A stretch of 64,000 nt of DNA from Chelydra serpentina (lineage: Eukaryota; Chordata; Testudines; Chelydridae): positions 46,704,001-46,768,000 of the forward strand of contig JBAIAC010000007.1 in the NCBI GenBank assembly GCA_037349315.1, written 5' to 3'. The position numbers were made by a program, and so were the translations under genes. Shown piece after piece: positions 23,295 through 34,868 of the stretch (within the stretch, counting starts at the first letter, position 1; each line of letters starts with the position of its first letter). The notes beneath the pieces were generated by a model. The model was not told the DNA's origin, ran no database searches, and was given only the letters and a program-made list of their open reading frames with translations.

Positions 23295-23299
23295 ACAGT

Positions 23300-23850
23300 A
23301 CTTAATTGCCTAGACTCCAGATTTAGATGCATAAATTTCAGTTTTAGGCTTCACTGTGATCCACAAAACTCCCACTCAGCTGCCACCTAATCCTTTAGGT
23401 GCCTAAACTCAGTCAATACCTAGATCTCCACTATGCAGGGCCCTATCTGGTAGGCATGTTCAGAGGCCACCTACCAGATCTAGTCCCATTCAAGATCTAG
23501 CTGGAGGAGAAGCTGTTGCCAGTGATGCCCATTTTATAATTTTTAGTCCAGTGATTAGAGCACTCACTTGGGATTCAATTCCCCTCTCTGTGTGAGGGAG
23601 AGAAAGGATTTGAACAAGGGTTTCTTACCCCTTAGGAGCATGATCTAACCAGTGAGCTATAGGATATTCTGATGCAGGGCTCCCTCAAGCTCTCCTATTG
23701 AAGCTGTTTCTATCAAGGATAAACAGTCATTGAAGCAATGAGACAGGACCGTGGGTCTCCAAACTCCCCATTGGGTGCCCTAGCCACCAGGCTACAGCAT
23801 CATTCCGTCTCTCTGGTCTGGTATTTATCCACAGTAATGCTTTTGGTGCT
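23300..23850 (+). repeat. Bipartite tRNA-like repeat, copy 1
   Basis: Starts with GTTTTAGGCTTCACTGTGAT and CCACAAAACTCC. It then carries two tRNA-promoter-like halves in opposite orientation: CAGTGATTAGAGCACTCACT with GATTCAATTCCC, then ATTTGAAC with CTAACCAGTGAGCTATAGG. The same order, with decay, is found at 38,600, 41,810-45,900, 50,000 and 58,140. The LTR at 22585-23294 sits directly against its left end. Confidence 0.7.
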
Positions 23851-24502
23851 ATTCCACAGACAAGCCAAGATCCATTTAATTGAAATTACACACTTTTATC
23901 TGTATTATTTTCAAAATATTTTTCCTTCTTCCCTCTTTCTATTTGTACTAGATTAGGTCCTTTTCCTTATATGAAGTGTGTTTTTCTCAAAGCCGAACAG
24001 GTTCCCTGGGGAAATCTCAACTTTAACGTTAGAGACCCATTGTTTGATTGTTTTCCTGTTTACAATTTCCTTTGATTTAGCTATTTAAAAAAGAATTGCT
24101 TTATGCTAGAAGCTTATTACTATTAGACATGAATCCCCTTTCATGAAACAGAAGGACAATGGTTATGCTCCTAAAGATACTTCAAAGACTGGTGGCTTCA
24201 ATTTGCCATGAAGCATTATGCAAAATGATCATGGCATACTGATGAATAAGATGAAGTGTGATTTAAGCATGTTTAAAATAGCAAAAATTACTCTGTGCTT
24301 CCCCAGGGCAACGTGGCTCCTCCCCCTGGTTTCCATGGCAGTATGAAGCCTGCGGAATCTATCATCCTACAGGTTTGCCTGCTGGCTGCTACTCCAGAAA
24401 ACTCCTTCAGATGGGGTTTCATGTTGCTCCTCGGGCCAGCCAGTAATTCATATCAGTTGTGCACTTGCCACAGGTTTGTGGTAGGCTAACATCACCAGTA
24501 GA

Positions 24503-25911
24503 CGGGGCGGCGAATTCTATGGGCCCGTGGTGTCTGGGCACCAGGAATATTCCTGGCCCAGGGGCCCAGCTCCAGCAAAGTTTCCTGCCTGCCCCCCGGC
24601 CCCCGCGCACGTTCCCCCCCCCCCCCCACCTGCCGCTCCCGGGCAATTTAAAACAGCCCGGGGGCTCCCGCCACAACCCGGCAGCGCAGCGGGGCTGAGC
24701 GGCTTCCTGCACGCTCGTTCCACGTGGTTGCTGGCATGTCCTTGCAGCCCATGGGGGGTAGGGAGGCTGTGCCGCGTGCTGCCCCCGCCCTGAACGCCCC
24801 TGCGGGGGCAGTGTCTGGGGACAGCAGCGCGTGGACACTCCCCGCCGGCCTTCCCCGCCTAGGAGGTACTACCAGAGGAGTGCTCCAGGTAAGCACCGAA
24901 CCCCCCATCCACTTCCAGAGCCTGCACCCACAGCTCCTCCCCACACACACCCTCCGACCCCCAAATTTCCTCCTGCACCCCCACACCCCCTTTACCCCAA
25001 ACTCCCTCCCAGATATTGCACCCATCTCCCGCTCCTCCACCCGCTGCCCCAGCCCAGAGCCTGCACCCAGCACCCAAACTCCCTCCCAGAGCAGAGGTGG
25101 GCAAACTACGTCCCGCGGGACCATCCTGCTTGGCCCTTGAGCTCCCGGCCGGGGAGGCTAGCCGCTGGCCCCTCCCCCGCAGCATCACCTCGCCGTGCCA
25201 CCAGTGCTCTGGCCCACCGTTCTTGCTGTGCAGCGCGGCAGCGTGGCTGGCTCCGGCCGGGTGGCAGGGCTGCGAGCTCCTGCTGCTCTGAGCAGCACGG
25301 TAAGCGGGAGGGGAGGGGGGAGCAAGCGGGCGGGGGGGTTGGATAAGGGACATGGAGTTCCGGGGGGCAGTCAGGGGACAGGGAGCAGGGGGTGGTTGGA
25401 TGGGGCAGAGGGTCTGGGGGGGGCGATAGGGTCCCGGGGGGGCGGTTAGGGGCGGGGGGGTCCTGTGAGAGGGCGGTCAGGGGACAGGGAGCGGGGGGGG
25501 TTGGATGGGTCGAGGGTTCTGAGGGGGGCAGTCAGGGGGCGGGAAGTGGGAGGGGGGTGGGGGCCAGGCTGTTTGGGGAGGCACAGCCTTCCCTACCCGG
25601 CCCTCCATACAGTTTTGCAATCCCGATGTGGCCCTTGGGCCAAAACATTTGCCCATCCCTATCCCAGAGCCTGCACCCCTCACCCCTCCTGCACCCCAAT
25701 CCCCTGCCCAGCCCAAAGCCTGCACCCTGCACCCCAATCCCCTGTCCAGAGCCTCTACCCAAACTCCATCTCAGAGCCTGCACCCCAGATCCCCTCTCCC
25801 ACCCAAACTGCCTCCCAGAGCCTTAGGCAGGTGCAGGGGGAGTTTGCAGGGGCAGGGGGAGTTCTGGGGGTTCTGGGCACCACCAAAATTTCTACAAATC
25901 TGCCGCCCCTG
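24503..25911. mobile_element. hAT-type non-autonomous element (1,409 bp) carrying a nested hAT
   Basis: Flanked by a perfect 8-bp duplication CCAGTAGA (24495-24502 and 25912-25919). Left end CGGGGCGGC and right end complement CAGGGGCGGC match, apart from one base lost on the left. The interior is C-rich with recurring CCCAAACTCCCTCCCAGAG phrases, and is interrupted at 25092-25661 by another hAT-like element. No transposase; long open frames on both strands reflect base composition. Confidence 0.88.
25092..25661. mobile_element. hAT-type element (570 bp) nested in a hAT element
   Basis: Ends CAGAGGTGGGCAAA and, on the complement of the right side, TAGGGATGGGCAAA share the hAT YARNG start. TCCCAGAG is duplicated exactly on each side (25084-25091 and 25662-25669). 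The interior is G-rich with repeated GGGGACAGGGAGC-like phrases. It is younger than its host element. Confidence 0.9.
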
Positions 25912-25919
25912 CCAGTAGA

Positions 25920-27169
25920 AACAAAAGTTAAACTAAACAACCATTAGAAAGCTTGGAATTCAGAATGAAGGTTACATTTAAATACTTCGAGGACAACAGA
26001 ATTAATGGAAATGCAGAGTTAACATGCCTGGACATAAGTTTGCACTCTGAAGGCTATCTTTGCAAGGAAAAGACCTAGAGACACAGGGCAAAATCCTGGC
26101 CCTATCTGAATGTTGCCATTGACTTCAAAACAGCTCCTAGATTTTTCCAGTTCAGTTTTAGGAGCCTGATCCTCCACTTCCCTCCACTGCATAATTCCTC
26201 TGAAGGTTAATGGAATTACACTGGTATAGAAAGGAGAGGAAAATCAGTCCCTCGATTTTCACCACTAACTTGGGGCTGAATAAAATTCCCACTAAATCAA
26301 GGGGAAAGACCCCTGGTGCCTTTTAAAAAGTTCCCTAGAGCCCTAACAATGTTTCCATGATTCTAAAAATAACCAGTAAATAACACTTTCCAAATGTGCC
26401 TTTCCTGATCTCAAAATTGGGCTTGTGCATTAAGTCCCTCCAAGATCTTTCAAATCTCTATTGACATTTCTAGGAAAAGCTATTTTTGAGATAAGGCATG
26501 GGGGGAAAAAAAGCATTCACTTTTTAAAACATGAGTAAACACCCATTTTTTCTGAACCCCCCTCCCATCTATCAAAACCAGCTCATTCAGATCACCTCAA
26601 ATTTGGGAAAAGAATTGAAGGGTTAAAATTAATGTGCTGCTTATATAACAATTTGGCATATGGACTTATGTCAACTTTTAGAGGCCCAAAAGTCCAAAGT
26701 TTGGCCAAGAGGCCAGAGGCCTAGTGAATAGTAATTAGCTAAAAGAAAACAGAATAAACAAGAGATAGCCTTGCTTTGTTTGTTTAAGTCTAGTCAGCAA
26801 TATGCCAGATGTTAAAGCAATAACTAAATAATTGTATCTTCTCTAAAGTTGCAAATGTGGGACAAAGGCGTCCTGTCCCTGTTGTTAGTTTCTTCTGAAG
26901 GGAGAAGATCTTCCCACAGACCAACCTTGAGTTTATGAAGGGTTGACATGTCAGTATAAAGATAAGGCCTCCCACCTGTCTTTCCCAGGAACCAAGCCTG
27001 CCTTAACACACAAAGAAAGCAATTCTTATTATATACTTTTCACTGTTTTTGCTTTAATCCCTAGGAATGCATGTTAAATAATCAGAGGGGCTACTTCATT
27101 CCTATGGACCCAATTAAATTCAACATATTCATATATGTTACTAATACATTTTATTAAAGTACTAATTAA
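25920..27169. other. Intergenic sequence without recognised genes
   Basis: No coding or RNA feature. It includes short phrases of a dispersed repeat (CCATTGACTTCAAAACAGC near 26,115). Confidence 0.5.
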
Positions 27170-27450
27170 ATGTTAATTTGTAAACTTAAAACCATGGGCG
27201 GAGACATTATGTAACCTTTTAACAATTGGGCTAATGTGCTTATCTTGTCTTGCTGCTAGCCTATCCCGGGGTGTGAACTGCCCACCTCCTTGCTTTGCCC
27301 GCCCATGGAAAATCCTTGTAATCAATTGATTGGCAGTGTCTCTTCACCTAATAAGCAGGTGACACTCTGGCAGCTCTGTATGTAATAAACTCCTATGCTT
27401 AACCTCTACACAGTGTGGAATTTATGTCCTTCAGAATTGTCCAGTGCCTA
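27170..27450 (+). mobile_element. Possible LTR-like fragment
   Basis: A GC-richer segment with GGGCGGAGACATTATGTAAC, a Cys/Pro-neutral pyrimidine stretch and AATAAACTCC near 27,386, followed by a short possible R/U5 ending CCTACA. No terminal repeat or target duplication could be fixed. Confidence 0.3.
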
Positions 27451-27878
27451 CAGATCCTGTATGCAGAATTTGAAAAGGAAAGGATTCTTGAAAAATTTAA
27501 CTGTCTGGGCAAAAATCAATTATAAAATACATGTATAGTAAGTGTATGTTACCTTCATTTGAGGGAGGAGACTGTCTCTCCATAATATTTATACATGCAG
27601 CTGTATAGGGAAAATAAAGTATCTGGTAGATAATAAAGTACTGGTATACCAGTATCTCTATAGTAGTTATTAAAATGCTCTTTTGTATATTTCATTAGAG
27701 TGAATAGGTCTGTACAAAGAGATTAAGAAGTTCCCATGGTTGTATTCCCCAGACTCCACATCAAGTTTGATCCAATTATTAGCAGTGCTCTCTAATTTAA
27801 CCTTGTTTCAGGTCATTAATCTGACTCAAAACTTTTTAAAACATGAAAAGTCTGTTTTTTTAAAATATATATTGAAAA

Positions 27879-29861
27879 GTTTATTTTTTTTGTAAAGCAG
27901 AAAAAAATGGTTTCAGAAACAATCCTATTTGTTCTAACATGCAGCAATGTGTTACTGTGACATCTAATCTTTTACCTTCTGCATATCAAATTTCACACAG
28001 TTGGTCTTCACACTTCTAGAGTCTTCAAATGAAGTGCACAATAAAAGTACTACATAAATAAAAAGATTTGTTACAGGTATTTCAAAAGAGCTCTACAGCA
28101 TACCTCCAAAACACTTTCTACAGTATTTTGTCTTTCAATACAAAACAATCTGAAAGCATGTGAGGGGAAGGACAGGAGACAAGAAAAAAAAGTCTAAAAG
28201 TATAACCAATAGCCAAGTATGAGATCATACCAGCAAGACCATTTTTCTATTTTTACTCTCTCATATAAGGGAAGACAATCTCCAGATAGGAGGAAATCCT
28301 CACTTCATTTATACCAAATATTATATAGCTTATGCCATTGTAAGACTTAGGTTAATCACTTGAAAGACTGCAAATATAAGTCAAAAAGAGTTCATTTAAA
28401 TAAATCTGGATCTACTTAAACAATGAAAAGAATCTCACCAATTTTCTGTTAGTTGGAAACTTTAGAGTTCAATCATTGAGAAGTTACACAACAAAGAAAC
28501 GTTAGCAGGCAGCTTTTCTTTCTGAGGGGGGAAAAAAAACCTAACTTCATTCTCATCTACAAGTTCCCAGAGTCTCTTTCCCCAGCATGTCCATGATTAT
28601 TTTTGCTCACCCATTCTTTCAGCATAAGGGGAAAAGTGGGCATACACCAACACTTACCAGAAAATTCATACTGTAACTACAGCTTTTACTAATACAATAA
28701 TGGATTTACTTGATAGGAGCTAGTTGTCATTTACAGTCGCATTACTTCATGTTATAAAGGAATATGACTTCCCGACAACATTGTTTGTCAATCATCATCT
28801 TATCCCATCCTAAGGAATATTTCCTTAACTTGTGCAGTGTGCACTACCAGGAAACAAGGAGGCTGTTACGCAAAATTTTGGCCTTGCAGAAGAACTAAGG
28901 ATACAAGGTGGCTGAGTGGAAAGGGGATGCATTAATGACATCATTACATGAAAAAAAACAACAACCGGGGCTTAATTAAGAGTCTCATCCACTTCTCTTG
29001 CAGAACAACACATGAATATTGTGTGGACTGACCCAAAAAGCTAGAATAGGCAGGGAACAAGACTGGAAGAGTCAAATGAGGTTAGGAGGACTGTACTGAC
29101 TCAGGAACACTTTGTTATTTTAATGTGCATATGTTCAATACCTAGCTCTTACATAGCACTCTTCATCCATAGATCTTAAAGCAGGTAAGTATTATCTCTA
29201 TTAATCTTGTGCTACTGTTGTGGAAGTTATTTTTCCCTCTGGGCTTTCTCCTCCACTTCTTCCTTTTCTAACTTCTTTCTTTTTCTCTTGTATTACCTGG
29301 TCTGCAGAACAAACAAGAGCATAAGAAAAATAGTATTGACCAGGCACAGTATGCGTCTTATGCTTTCAACATACATGGAGACAAAGTGAAGAGGGTCAAG
29401 GACAGTCTTTTTACATTTGCTTTTTGGTAGGTGCAGTCAGAAAGCATATTGTCATGAATTAACTCCTCTGGATGGGGAAGAGACACAACTTTTAAACACG
29501 TGATTTATATTGCACTACAGATTGCCAAAACACTTTTATGCAATAACTACATGTATTCACAATTTAAAAAAAAACATTGCTGAAAGTTTTCAAACATCAA
29601 CCCTTATTCATCACAAAATATATAAATAGACAGTCTAAAAACAGTACATTAACCTTTCTTCAGGTCATCTCTTTAACATAAGTAGTCACTTTCCATAAAC
29701 CAGTCAATCTAATGTAAGCCTTTTCATAATGATATAATCCAGATGTTTTAGACTTTAAAAACAAACGATCAATTTCATGGGACACCATCCACTTTTGTTG
29801 AACACAAAATACCTTCCACTGAGTTATCCCACTCAGTGGAACTCTGGCAGCCATTTTATTT
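27879..29861 (-). other. ZNF770: Probable ZNF770 3' untranslated region
   Basis: AT-rich sequence downstream of the ZNF770 stop. An AATAAA lies immediately after the stop (29860-29855), and a further candidate at 27885-27880 lies in a stronger T-rich downstream context. Length of about 2 kb would suit a zinc-finger mRNA, but the cleavage site is inferred. A 64-codon open frame starts 7 bases after the stop. Confidence 0.5.
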
Positions 29862-31982
29862 CTAGGATTTCTTTTTAAAGTGAGTAAGGTGATGCCTTTT
29901 CAAATGTGGGGCCTGTCTGAAAGTTTTACCACAAACTGAACATTCAAATGGCTTCTGTCCAGCATGCATTAAATAGTGCCTTTCAAGTTTGGAAGGCGAT
30001 TTAAAAGTTTTAAAGCAGACACTGCACTGATAAAACTTTTTAATAGCTTCACTTTTTTCCATACCTCCAGAAAAATCATAGCAGTGACTGTAAGGGCTTT
30101 GCTCCATTTCCAACGATTTACTACACAAATACGGCTGTGTGTTTCTACTGCTGGTGCCAAGAACAAAGTCCCCAGACTCTAGCTCAACTTTGATTTCAGC
30201 TGCTTGGTTTGACTGAATCAGCTCAAACTCTGGAAAGCCAGATGCCTGTGAAGGTCTTTTGGAATAACACACAGGCTGAGAAGACTTAAATTCAATGTGA
30301 TCTCCTTGATGACTAAAAAGTTTGTTCAGATTTTCAAATTCCACCTGGCAAACAGGGCTTTTATATGGTCTCTTTTCAGTATGGGTGACCTGATGTCTTT
30401 TTAAGTGAGCTGCCTGTCTAAATGTCTTCCCACAAACATTACAGCCAAAGGGCTTCTGTCCCGTGTGAATAAGATAATGTCTTTGAAGTTTGGATGAAGA
30501 AGGAAAGATTTTTTCACATCTGTCACATTTACACACTTTGTGTCTATTATGTATATTTTTAGTAGGAGCTGAAAAAGCACAGCGAAGTGCTGGTTCTGGA
30601 TTACCAAAGAAATCAGCATCCAATGAACCATAAAGAGAGTCATCTTTATTATGCACCGAATCATCCATGTTTAACATGCTTTCACCAGTAATTATACCAT
30701 TTAAATTAATTTCTAATTTGTCCTTTTGTAGATGCTCTTGCCAGGATAATGGCATGCCAAATGTCCTTTTCTTTTTATTGCTAATTGTCTTGTGCCTGAC
30801 AAGCTTGCTATGATAATTCTTAAAAGTTTTAGGGGAAGTATTCCGATCAGAATGCTGCTCATTAGATGCAAACAGGTCATAATTTTTAAAGTGACTTGTT
30901 TTGTTTTTTTTCCTGTCAGACAGAGATGAATCTGATGCCTTTTCTCCAGCATGTTTGAGCTTCATCAGGACTTTACTTTTAATGTTGGCTTTGTGGCGGT
31001 AGGCTGATTTGCCACTGTTTGAATTTTTGCCATCTCTGAAGTAAAAACATTTGTGCAAATTTAGAACCCGCTGTGTTTCAAAACACTGCTCACACACTGG
31101 GCACTGAAAAGGTACAATATAAATAGAGTGAACATCAAGTGGATCATTCTCCGGGGACTCATAAGTATCAACATTCTCAAAATTATCCCTTTTTCCTTCC
31201 AGTAAGTTCTGAGGTCTAGGGTATTTAGAAGTCTTTGCTCTGTAAAGGACTCTGGGAAGAGACTTATTTCTGACATGGAGTTGCTTGTGCTTCAGGAGTT
31301 TGCTCTGCATCTTAAATCCCTTTTGACAAAAACAACACTGGAAAGGCCTCTCTTCTGTGTGTGTGAGCTGATGGATTTTCAAATGTGTTGACTGCCTGAA
31401 AGATTTACCACACAAGGAACATTTAAAAGGTTTCTGGCCAGTATGAATCAGCAAGTGTCTTTCCAGCTTAGATCGTGATGGAAACATCTTGTTACATGTT
31501 TCACACATATGAGTTTTCTTTCTCCTCCTGGCACTGTGCAGATGATCTGACTTTGTGCACTGATGCAGCATCCACCGCTCCTCTGTTGTAAAAGATTTCT
31601 GGCAAATAGAACAATGAAATATTCCATACAACAGCCTATCTTGCTTGGCATCCACTGATTTTTTAGCTTGCTTAATATCAGTCTGGTAGTTTTCATTATG
31701 AAGCTGTTGATGCTTTAAGAAAGTAATTAAATTTTTGAAATTCCTATGGCAAATGTTGCATTTAAAAGGAAGTTTATGGGTTAGCTGATGTCTCTCCAAA
31801 TGGACTAGCTGTCTAAAAGTTTTATGACATACATAACACTCAAATGGCTTTTGACCAGTGTGTATAAGATAATGCCTAGCTAATTTTGATGGTGTTTCAA
31901 ATTGTTTGTAGCAGATGTCACATCTATATGGCCTTTTCCTGGGTATCTTGTTAGCTGTTACACATTGCTGAATTTTGAACAT
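29862..31982 (-). CDS. ZNF770: ZNF770, C2H2 zinc-finger protein (706 aa, complete)
   Basis: A single uninterrupted exon with the family's opening MFKIQQC. It is close in length and finger layout to mammalian ZNF770 (about 690 residues), a nuclear protein thought to bind DNA. Ten canonical C2H2 fingers lie at residues 21-41, 49-69, 75-95, 160-180, 188-208, 216-236, 486-506, 514-534, 653-673 and 681-701, several joined by TGQKPF linkers. Three degenerate fingers lie at 124-142, 293-313 and 541-562; the last lacks its first Cys. There is no KRAB, SCAN or BTB domain. A basic, Ser/Lys-rich spacer fills 315-485, and a sumoylation-type IKVE sits at 597-600. An in-frame TGA about 55 bases upstream of the ATG supports this start, although mammals may use a Met slightly upstream. 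The stop is TAG at 29864-29862. Confidence 0.95.
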   Translation of the reverse strand: MFKIQQCVTANKIPRKRPYRCDICYKQFETPSKLARHYLIHTGQKPFECYVCHKTFRQLVHLERHQLTHKLPFKCNICHRNFKNLITFLKHQQLHNENYQTDIKQAKKSVDAKQDRLLYGIFHCSICQKSFTTEERWMLHQCTKSDHLHSARRRKKTHMCETCNKMFPSRSKLERHLLIHTGQKPFKCSLCGKSFRQSTHLKIHQLTHTEERPFQCCFCQKGFKMQSKLLKHKQLHVRNKSLPRVLYRAKTSKYPRPQNLLEGKRDNFENVDTYESPENDPLDVHSIYIVPFQCPVCEQCFETQRVLNLHKCFYFRDGKNSNSGKSAYRHKANIKSKVLMKLKHAGEKASDSSLSDRKKNKTSHFKNYDLFASNEQHSDRNTSPKTFKNYHSKLVRHKTISNKKKRTFGMPLSWQEHLQKDKLEINLNGIITGESMLNMDDSVHNKDDSLYGSLDADFFGNPEPALRCAFSAPTKNIHNRHKVCKCDRCEKIFPSSSKLQRHYLIHTGQKPFGCNVCGKTFRQAAHLKRHQVTHTEKRPYKSPVCQVEFENLNKLFSHQGDHIEFKSSQPVCYSKRPSQASGFPEFELIQSNQAAEIKVELESGDFVLGTSSRNTQPYLCSKSLEMEQSPYSHCYDFSGGMEKSEAIKKFYQCSVCFKTFKSPSKLERHYLMHAGQKPFECSVCGKTFRQAPHLKRHHLTHFKKKS

Positions 31983-33666
31983 TTTAAAAAAGAATAAGAT
32001 TTCTATTCTGGTCAGTTTCTTCAGAAATGAACTTCAATTGAAACCATCACAACACTGAGAAGGAAGGCTGGAACAGCAGCAAAGTTATCTTAGAGAAGGA
32101 TTCCTTAAATTCCATGGATCCCTAAAATAGTAAGAATGAGAAAAACAGGTATTTTAGGGACTAATTTCCTCTTGCCTTTTAGACAACAAAGTGCAGTTAT
32201 TTTAACTAGTGTAAGCTACATTTAACTTGGTTTAAAATGCTTCCTAACAGACTAGCCACAAATTATATCATGTGTTAAGAAAAAACTGGACTATTCTACA
32301 GAAGAGGAGAGTCAGTTAAAAGTAATCTGTAACAAAGATTCATTTTAATCCAGCCTATTACCACTGAATGTTACTCCAAAACCAAATCAATTTCAGCTAT
32401 GGTAAAAAATATATAAAAACACTGTTCTTGTTAAAAAAAAAAGTGTTTTTTTGGGGGGGGGGGCGGGGTGTTGCAATACATTTTCCATCACTATCATTAC
32501 TGTAAATAAATAGCAGTTATTAGCATCTTTGGTTATATACTAGATGTAACATTTGGGAGAATGAAGGAAGGGGAAAAAAACCTAGGAGATTCTTGGATCC
32601 CAAAATAATAGTTAAATTGTAAAAAGTTATATTGTGAGACATGTGAAATTAACAGCCCTTCAAACTGAAGTCCATAGAACAAGTACCATACAAGTTTCTG
32701 CACCTCACCAATGTACCCTCACTTCTAGGAAGGAAAGCATAACTCAAACTCCTAGCCCATTCAAGTTGGTGACCTCTCTGCTGAAACTGCAAAAAGAGTG
32801 GCAACTAGCACTAACTGTTAGTAATTTGTGGGATGTGGCCAGCTGTCCCTTTGAAACTGGACTCACATTACCCATTTATTTCATGGACCACCCAATAACC
32901 ATCTAACATCTAACTAGCACAGCTCTGCTTCCTTCTACTCTAGTTTATAGTATTTCAGAAACACTCTTCTGAACAGCTTGTAATTCTCACTCTGGATGTT
33001 TTTTTTTTCATTTGCTATATTGTAAGTAACAATCCTTGTCTTGCAAAGGTGCAGCAGAATTTATGGAGGTAAACAGCAACACTCCTTTGAAGTGGAAGAT
33101 ACAACATTCAGAATGATTAAGTTTTCTGTCTTTCAGAATTTCTCATGTCCCTCGTCTCTCTTACAGGCCCATATCCAGACAAAAAGAACTGGATGGGCCT
33201 CTTAGCACAGCCTGACAAAGCGAGTCCATGCAGTGACCAAAGTCAATTGTTTGACAGTAACATACTCCTTTCCATCTAGGGAATGAATGGACTGCTTCTT
33301 TAAAACAAGGAGCAGAAGCCAAGCCTGGAATCATAATTTATGCTGCCTTTTCAAGCCTTGACAAATAGACATACTAATTAATGTCATCAGATCTTTTTCT
33401 CCACATGACCAGTATATAGTCTTTGGATTGCAAACCTAATAGATATAAAGCCAATACTACATTTCATCTTAGCCATAAAGGCATGGAATCAAGTAATATT
33501 ATATTCACTAATTTTGAGGCCAAAAATATAATTCAAAGAAGGCCTTCACTTCACCCAAGAGTTCTGCCCTGTTGTCACTAATCTATATTCAGACATACTT
33601 AACTCTCTCTACCCTAAAATAAAAAGAAGAATTATCCTGATCCCAAGATTGAGTTTTGCTGTACAC

Positions 33667-34868
33667 CAGGCCTGCACAACTCGTAAAGCGGCGAGGGCCA
33701 TATTACTCCAAAGAAAACAGATGAGGGCCGAAACACCCTCCCGTCCAGCGCCGCCCGCCCCATGGAAACAATCCCTCCTTCCCCAGCACTGGGATGTGGA
33801 AGCCTGTAGAGGGGGAAAGAAACGGCGCACATAGGGTGACCAGATCACAGCAGTAAAATAGGACCCGCCCCCTCTCTGCTCAGCCCCACCATCACACCCC
33901 TCTTCACCCCCCTAGGGGTCACTATATTACTGCACACAGCAATCAATCAATGCAGTTGTAGATAAATCTCTACATTGTGCATTTTTGTATAACTTTTATA
34001 TGACTTTGTATTGAACCTTGGTAATATGTTATAGCGGGCCCCTAAGGTAGTATAATGAAGGTAAAAGAAAAATGTCTTTTTGCTAAAAGTAGAATAAGAT
34101 CTTCCCCCCACTTTGTATTCAATTGCCCTGTTGAATGAATGAGGTGTAAATAAGGAAGGCGTGGAAGGCAGGCACCTTCGGACAGCTGCAATCCTTGGAG
34201 AGGGGATGGGAGCCAGACAAGTGTCAAGTGGGCTGACTAGAGAAGAGCAGACATACTGACGGCCTTGGGGGTTAGAAGCAAGCACCTTCCTTTGGGAACA
34301 CCCGCTTTGCAGCATTGGGACAACCCCCAGCCCAGAGACAAGCAGCAAAAAGGACCAACGGACACAGTCCCAGATTTTGAATCTGGGAGATTTGCCCCCA
34401 TCCAGCCACCGACTCACCACTCGCCTCCTCACCCCCACCCCAGTATAAAGCCTCGCCACCACTGCCCGCTGAGCTCATCAATCCTCCACCCCCCCGGCTT
34501 GCCCACTCACCCCCTGCCGCCCACTCACCTCCTCAGCCCCCCGCCATCAGCTCACCTGCCCCCCCGCCACTGCTCACCCGCTCAGCTCGCCTACTCACCC
34601 ACCGCCGCCTGTTCACCTCGTCAGCCCCCCCGCTGCCGCCGCCAGCTCACCTGCCTGCCTGCTGCTGGCCTCTTACCTTCTGCCGCTGCCCCCACCCCCT
34701 GCCGCTGGCTCACCCTCACTCCCCAGCCTGCCACTGGCCTCTTCACCGGCCGGCCAGCCGGCCGTTGGCATGCCCCATCCCGCCGCTTGCCTACTCACCC
34801 CCCGCGGGCCGCACAGTGAGCCCATGCGGGCCGCATGTGGCCCCCGGGCCGCATGTTGTGCAGGCCTG
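33667..34868. mobile_element. hAT-type element (1,202 bp) in the ZNF770 5' intron
   Basis: Perfect 14-bp inverted ends CAGGCCTGCACAAC/GTTGTGCAGGCCTG, with CTGTACAC duplicated on both sides (33659-33666 and 34869-34876). It is mosaic: a hAT-like left flank, a foreign AT-rich insert from about 33,850 to 34,430 that starts after a second terminus-like TAGGGTGACCAGATC, then a C-rich GCTCACC/CCCACTC array. No transposase. Confidence 0.93.
34430..34790 (+). repeat. C-rich degenerate minisatellite inside the hAT element
   Basis: Irregular repeats of CTCACC, CCGCC and GCTGCC phrases with frequent CTCACCTGCC. No fixed period. The open frames here are produced by the composition. Confidence 0.7.

Noticed and set aside
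24295..24489. Possible exon (64-codon plus-strand frame with a CCCCAGG acceptor-like start)
   Set aside because: No match to a known protein and no partner exon nearby; the hAT insertion begins just after it.
24419..25947. Multiple long open frames of 80-170 codons
   Set aside because: All fall inside nested hAT elements with C-rich or G-rich arrays. No domain match and overlapping on both strands.
34265..34819. 184-codon proline-rich frame
   Set aside because: Runs through the C-rich minisatellite of the hAT at 33667-34868.
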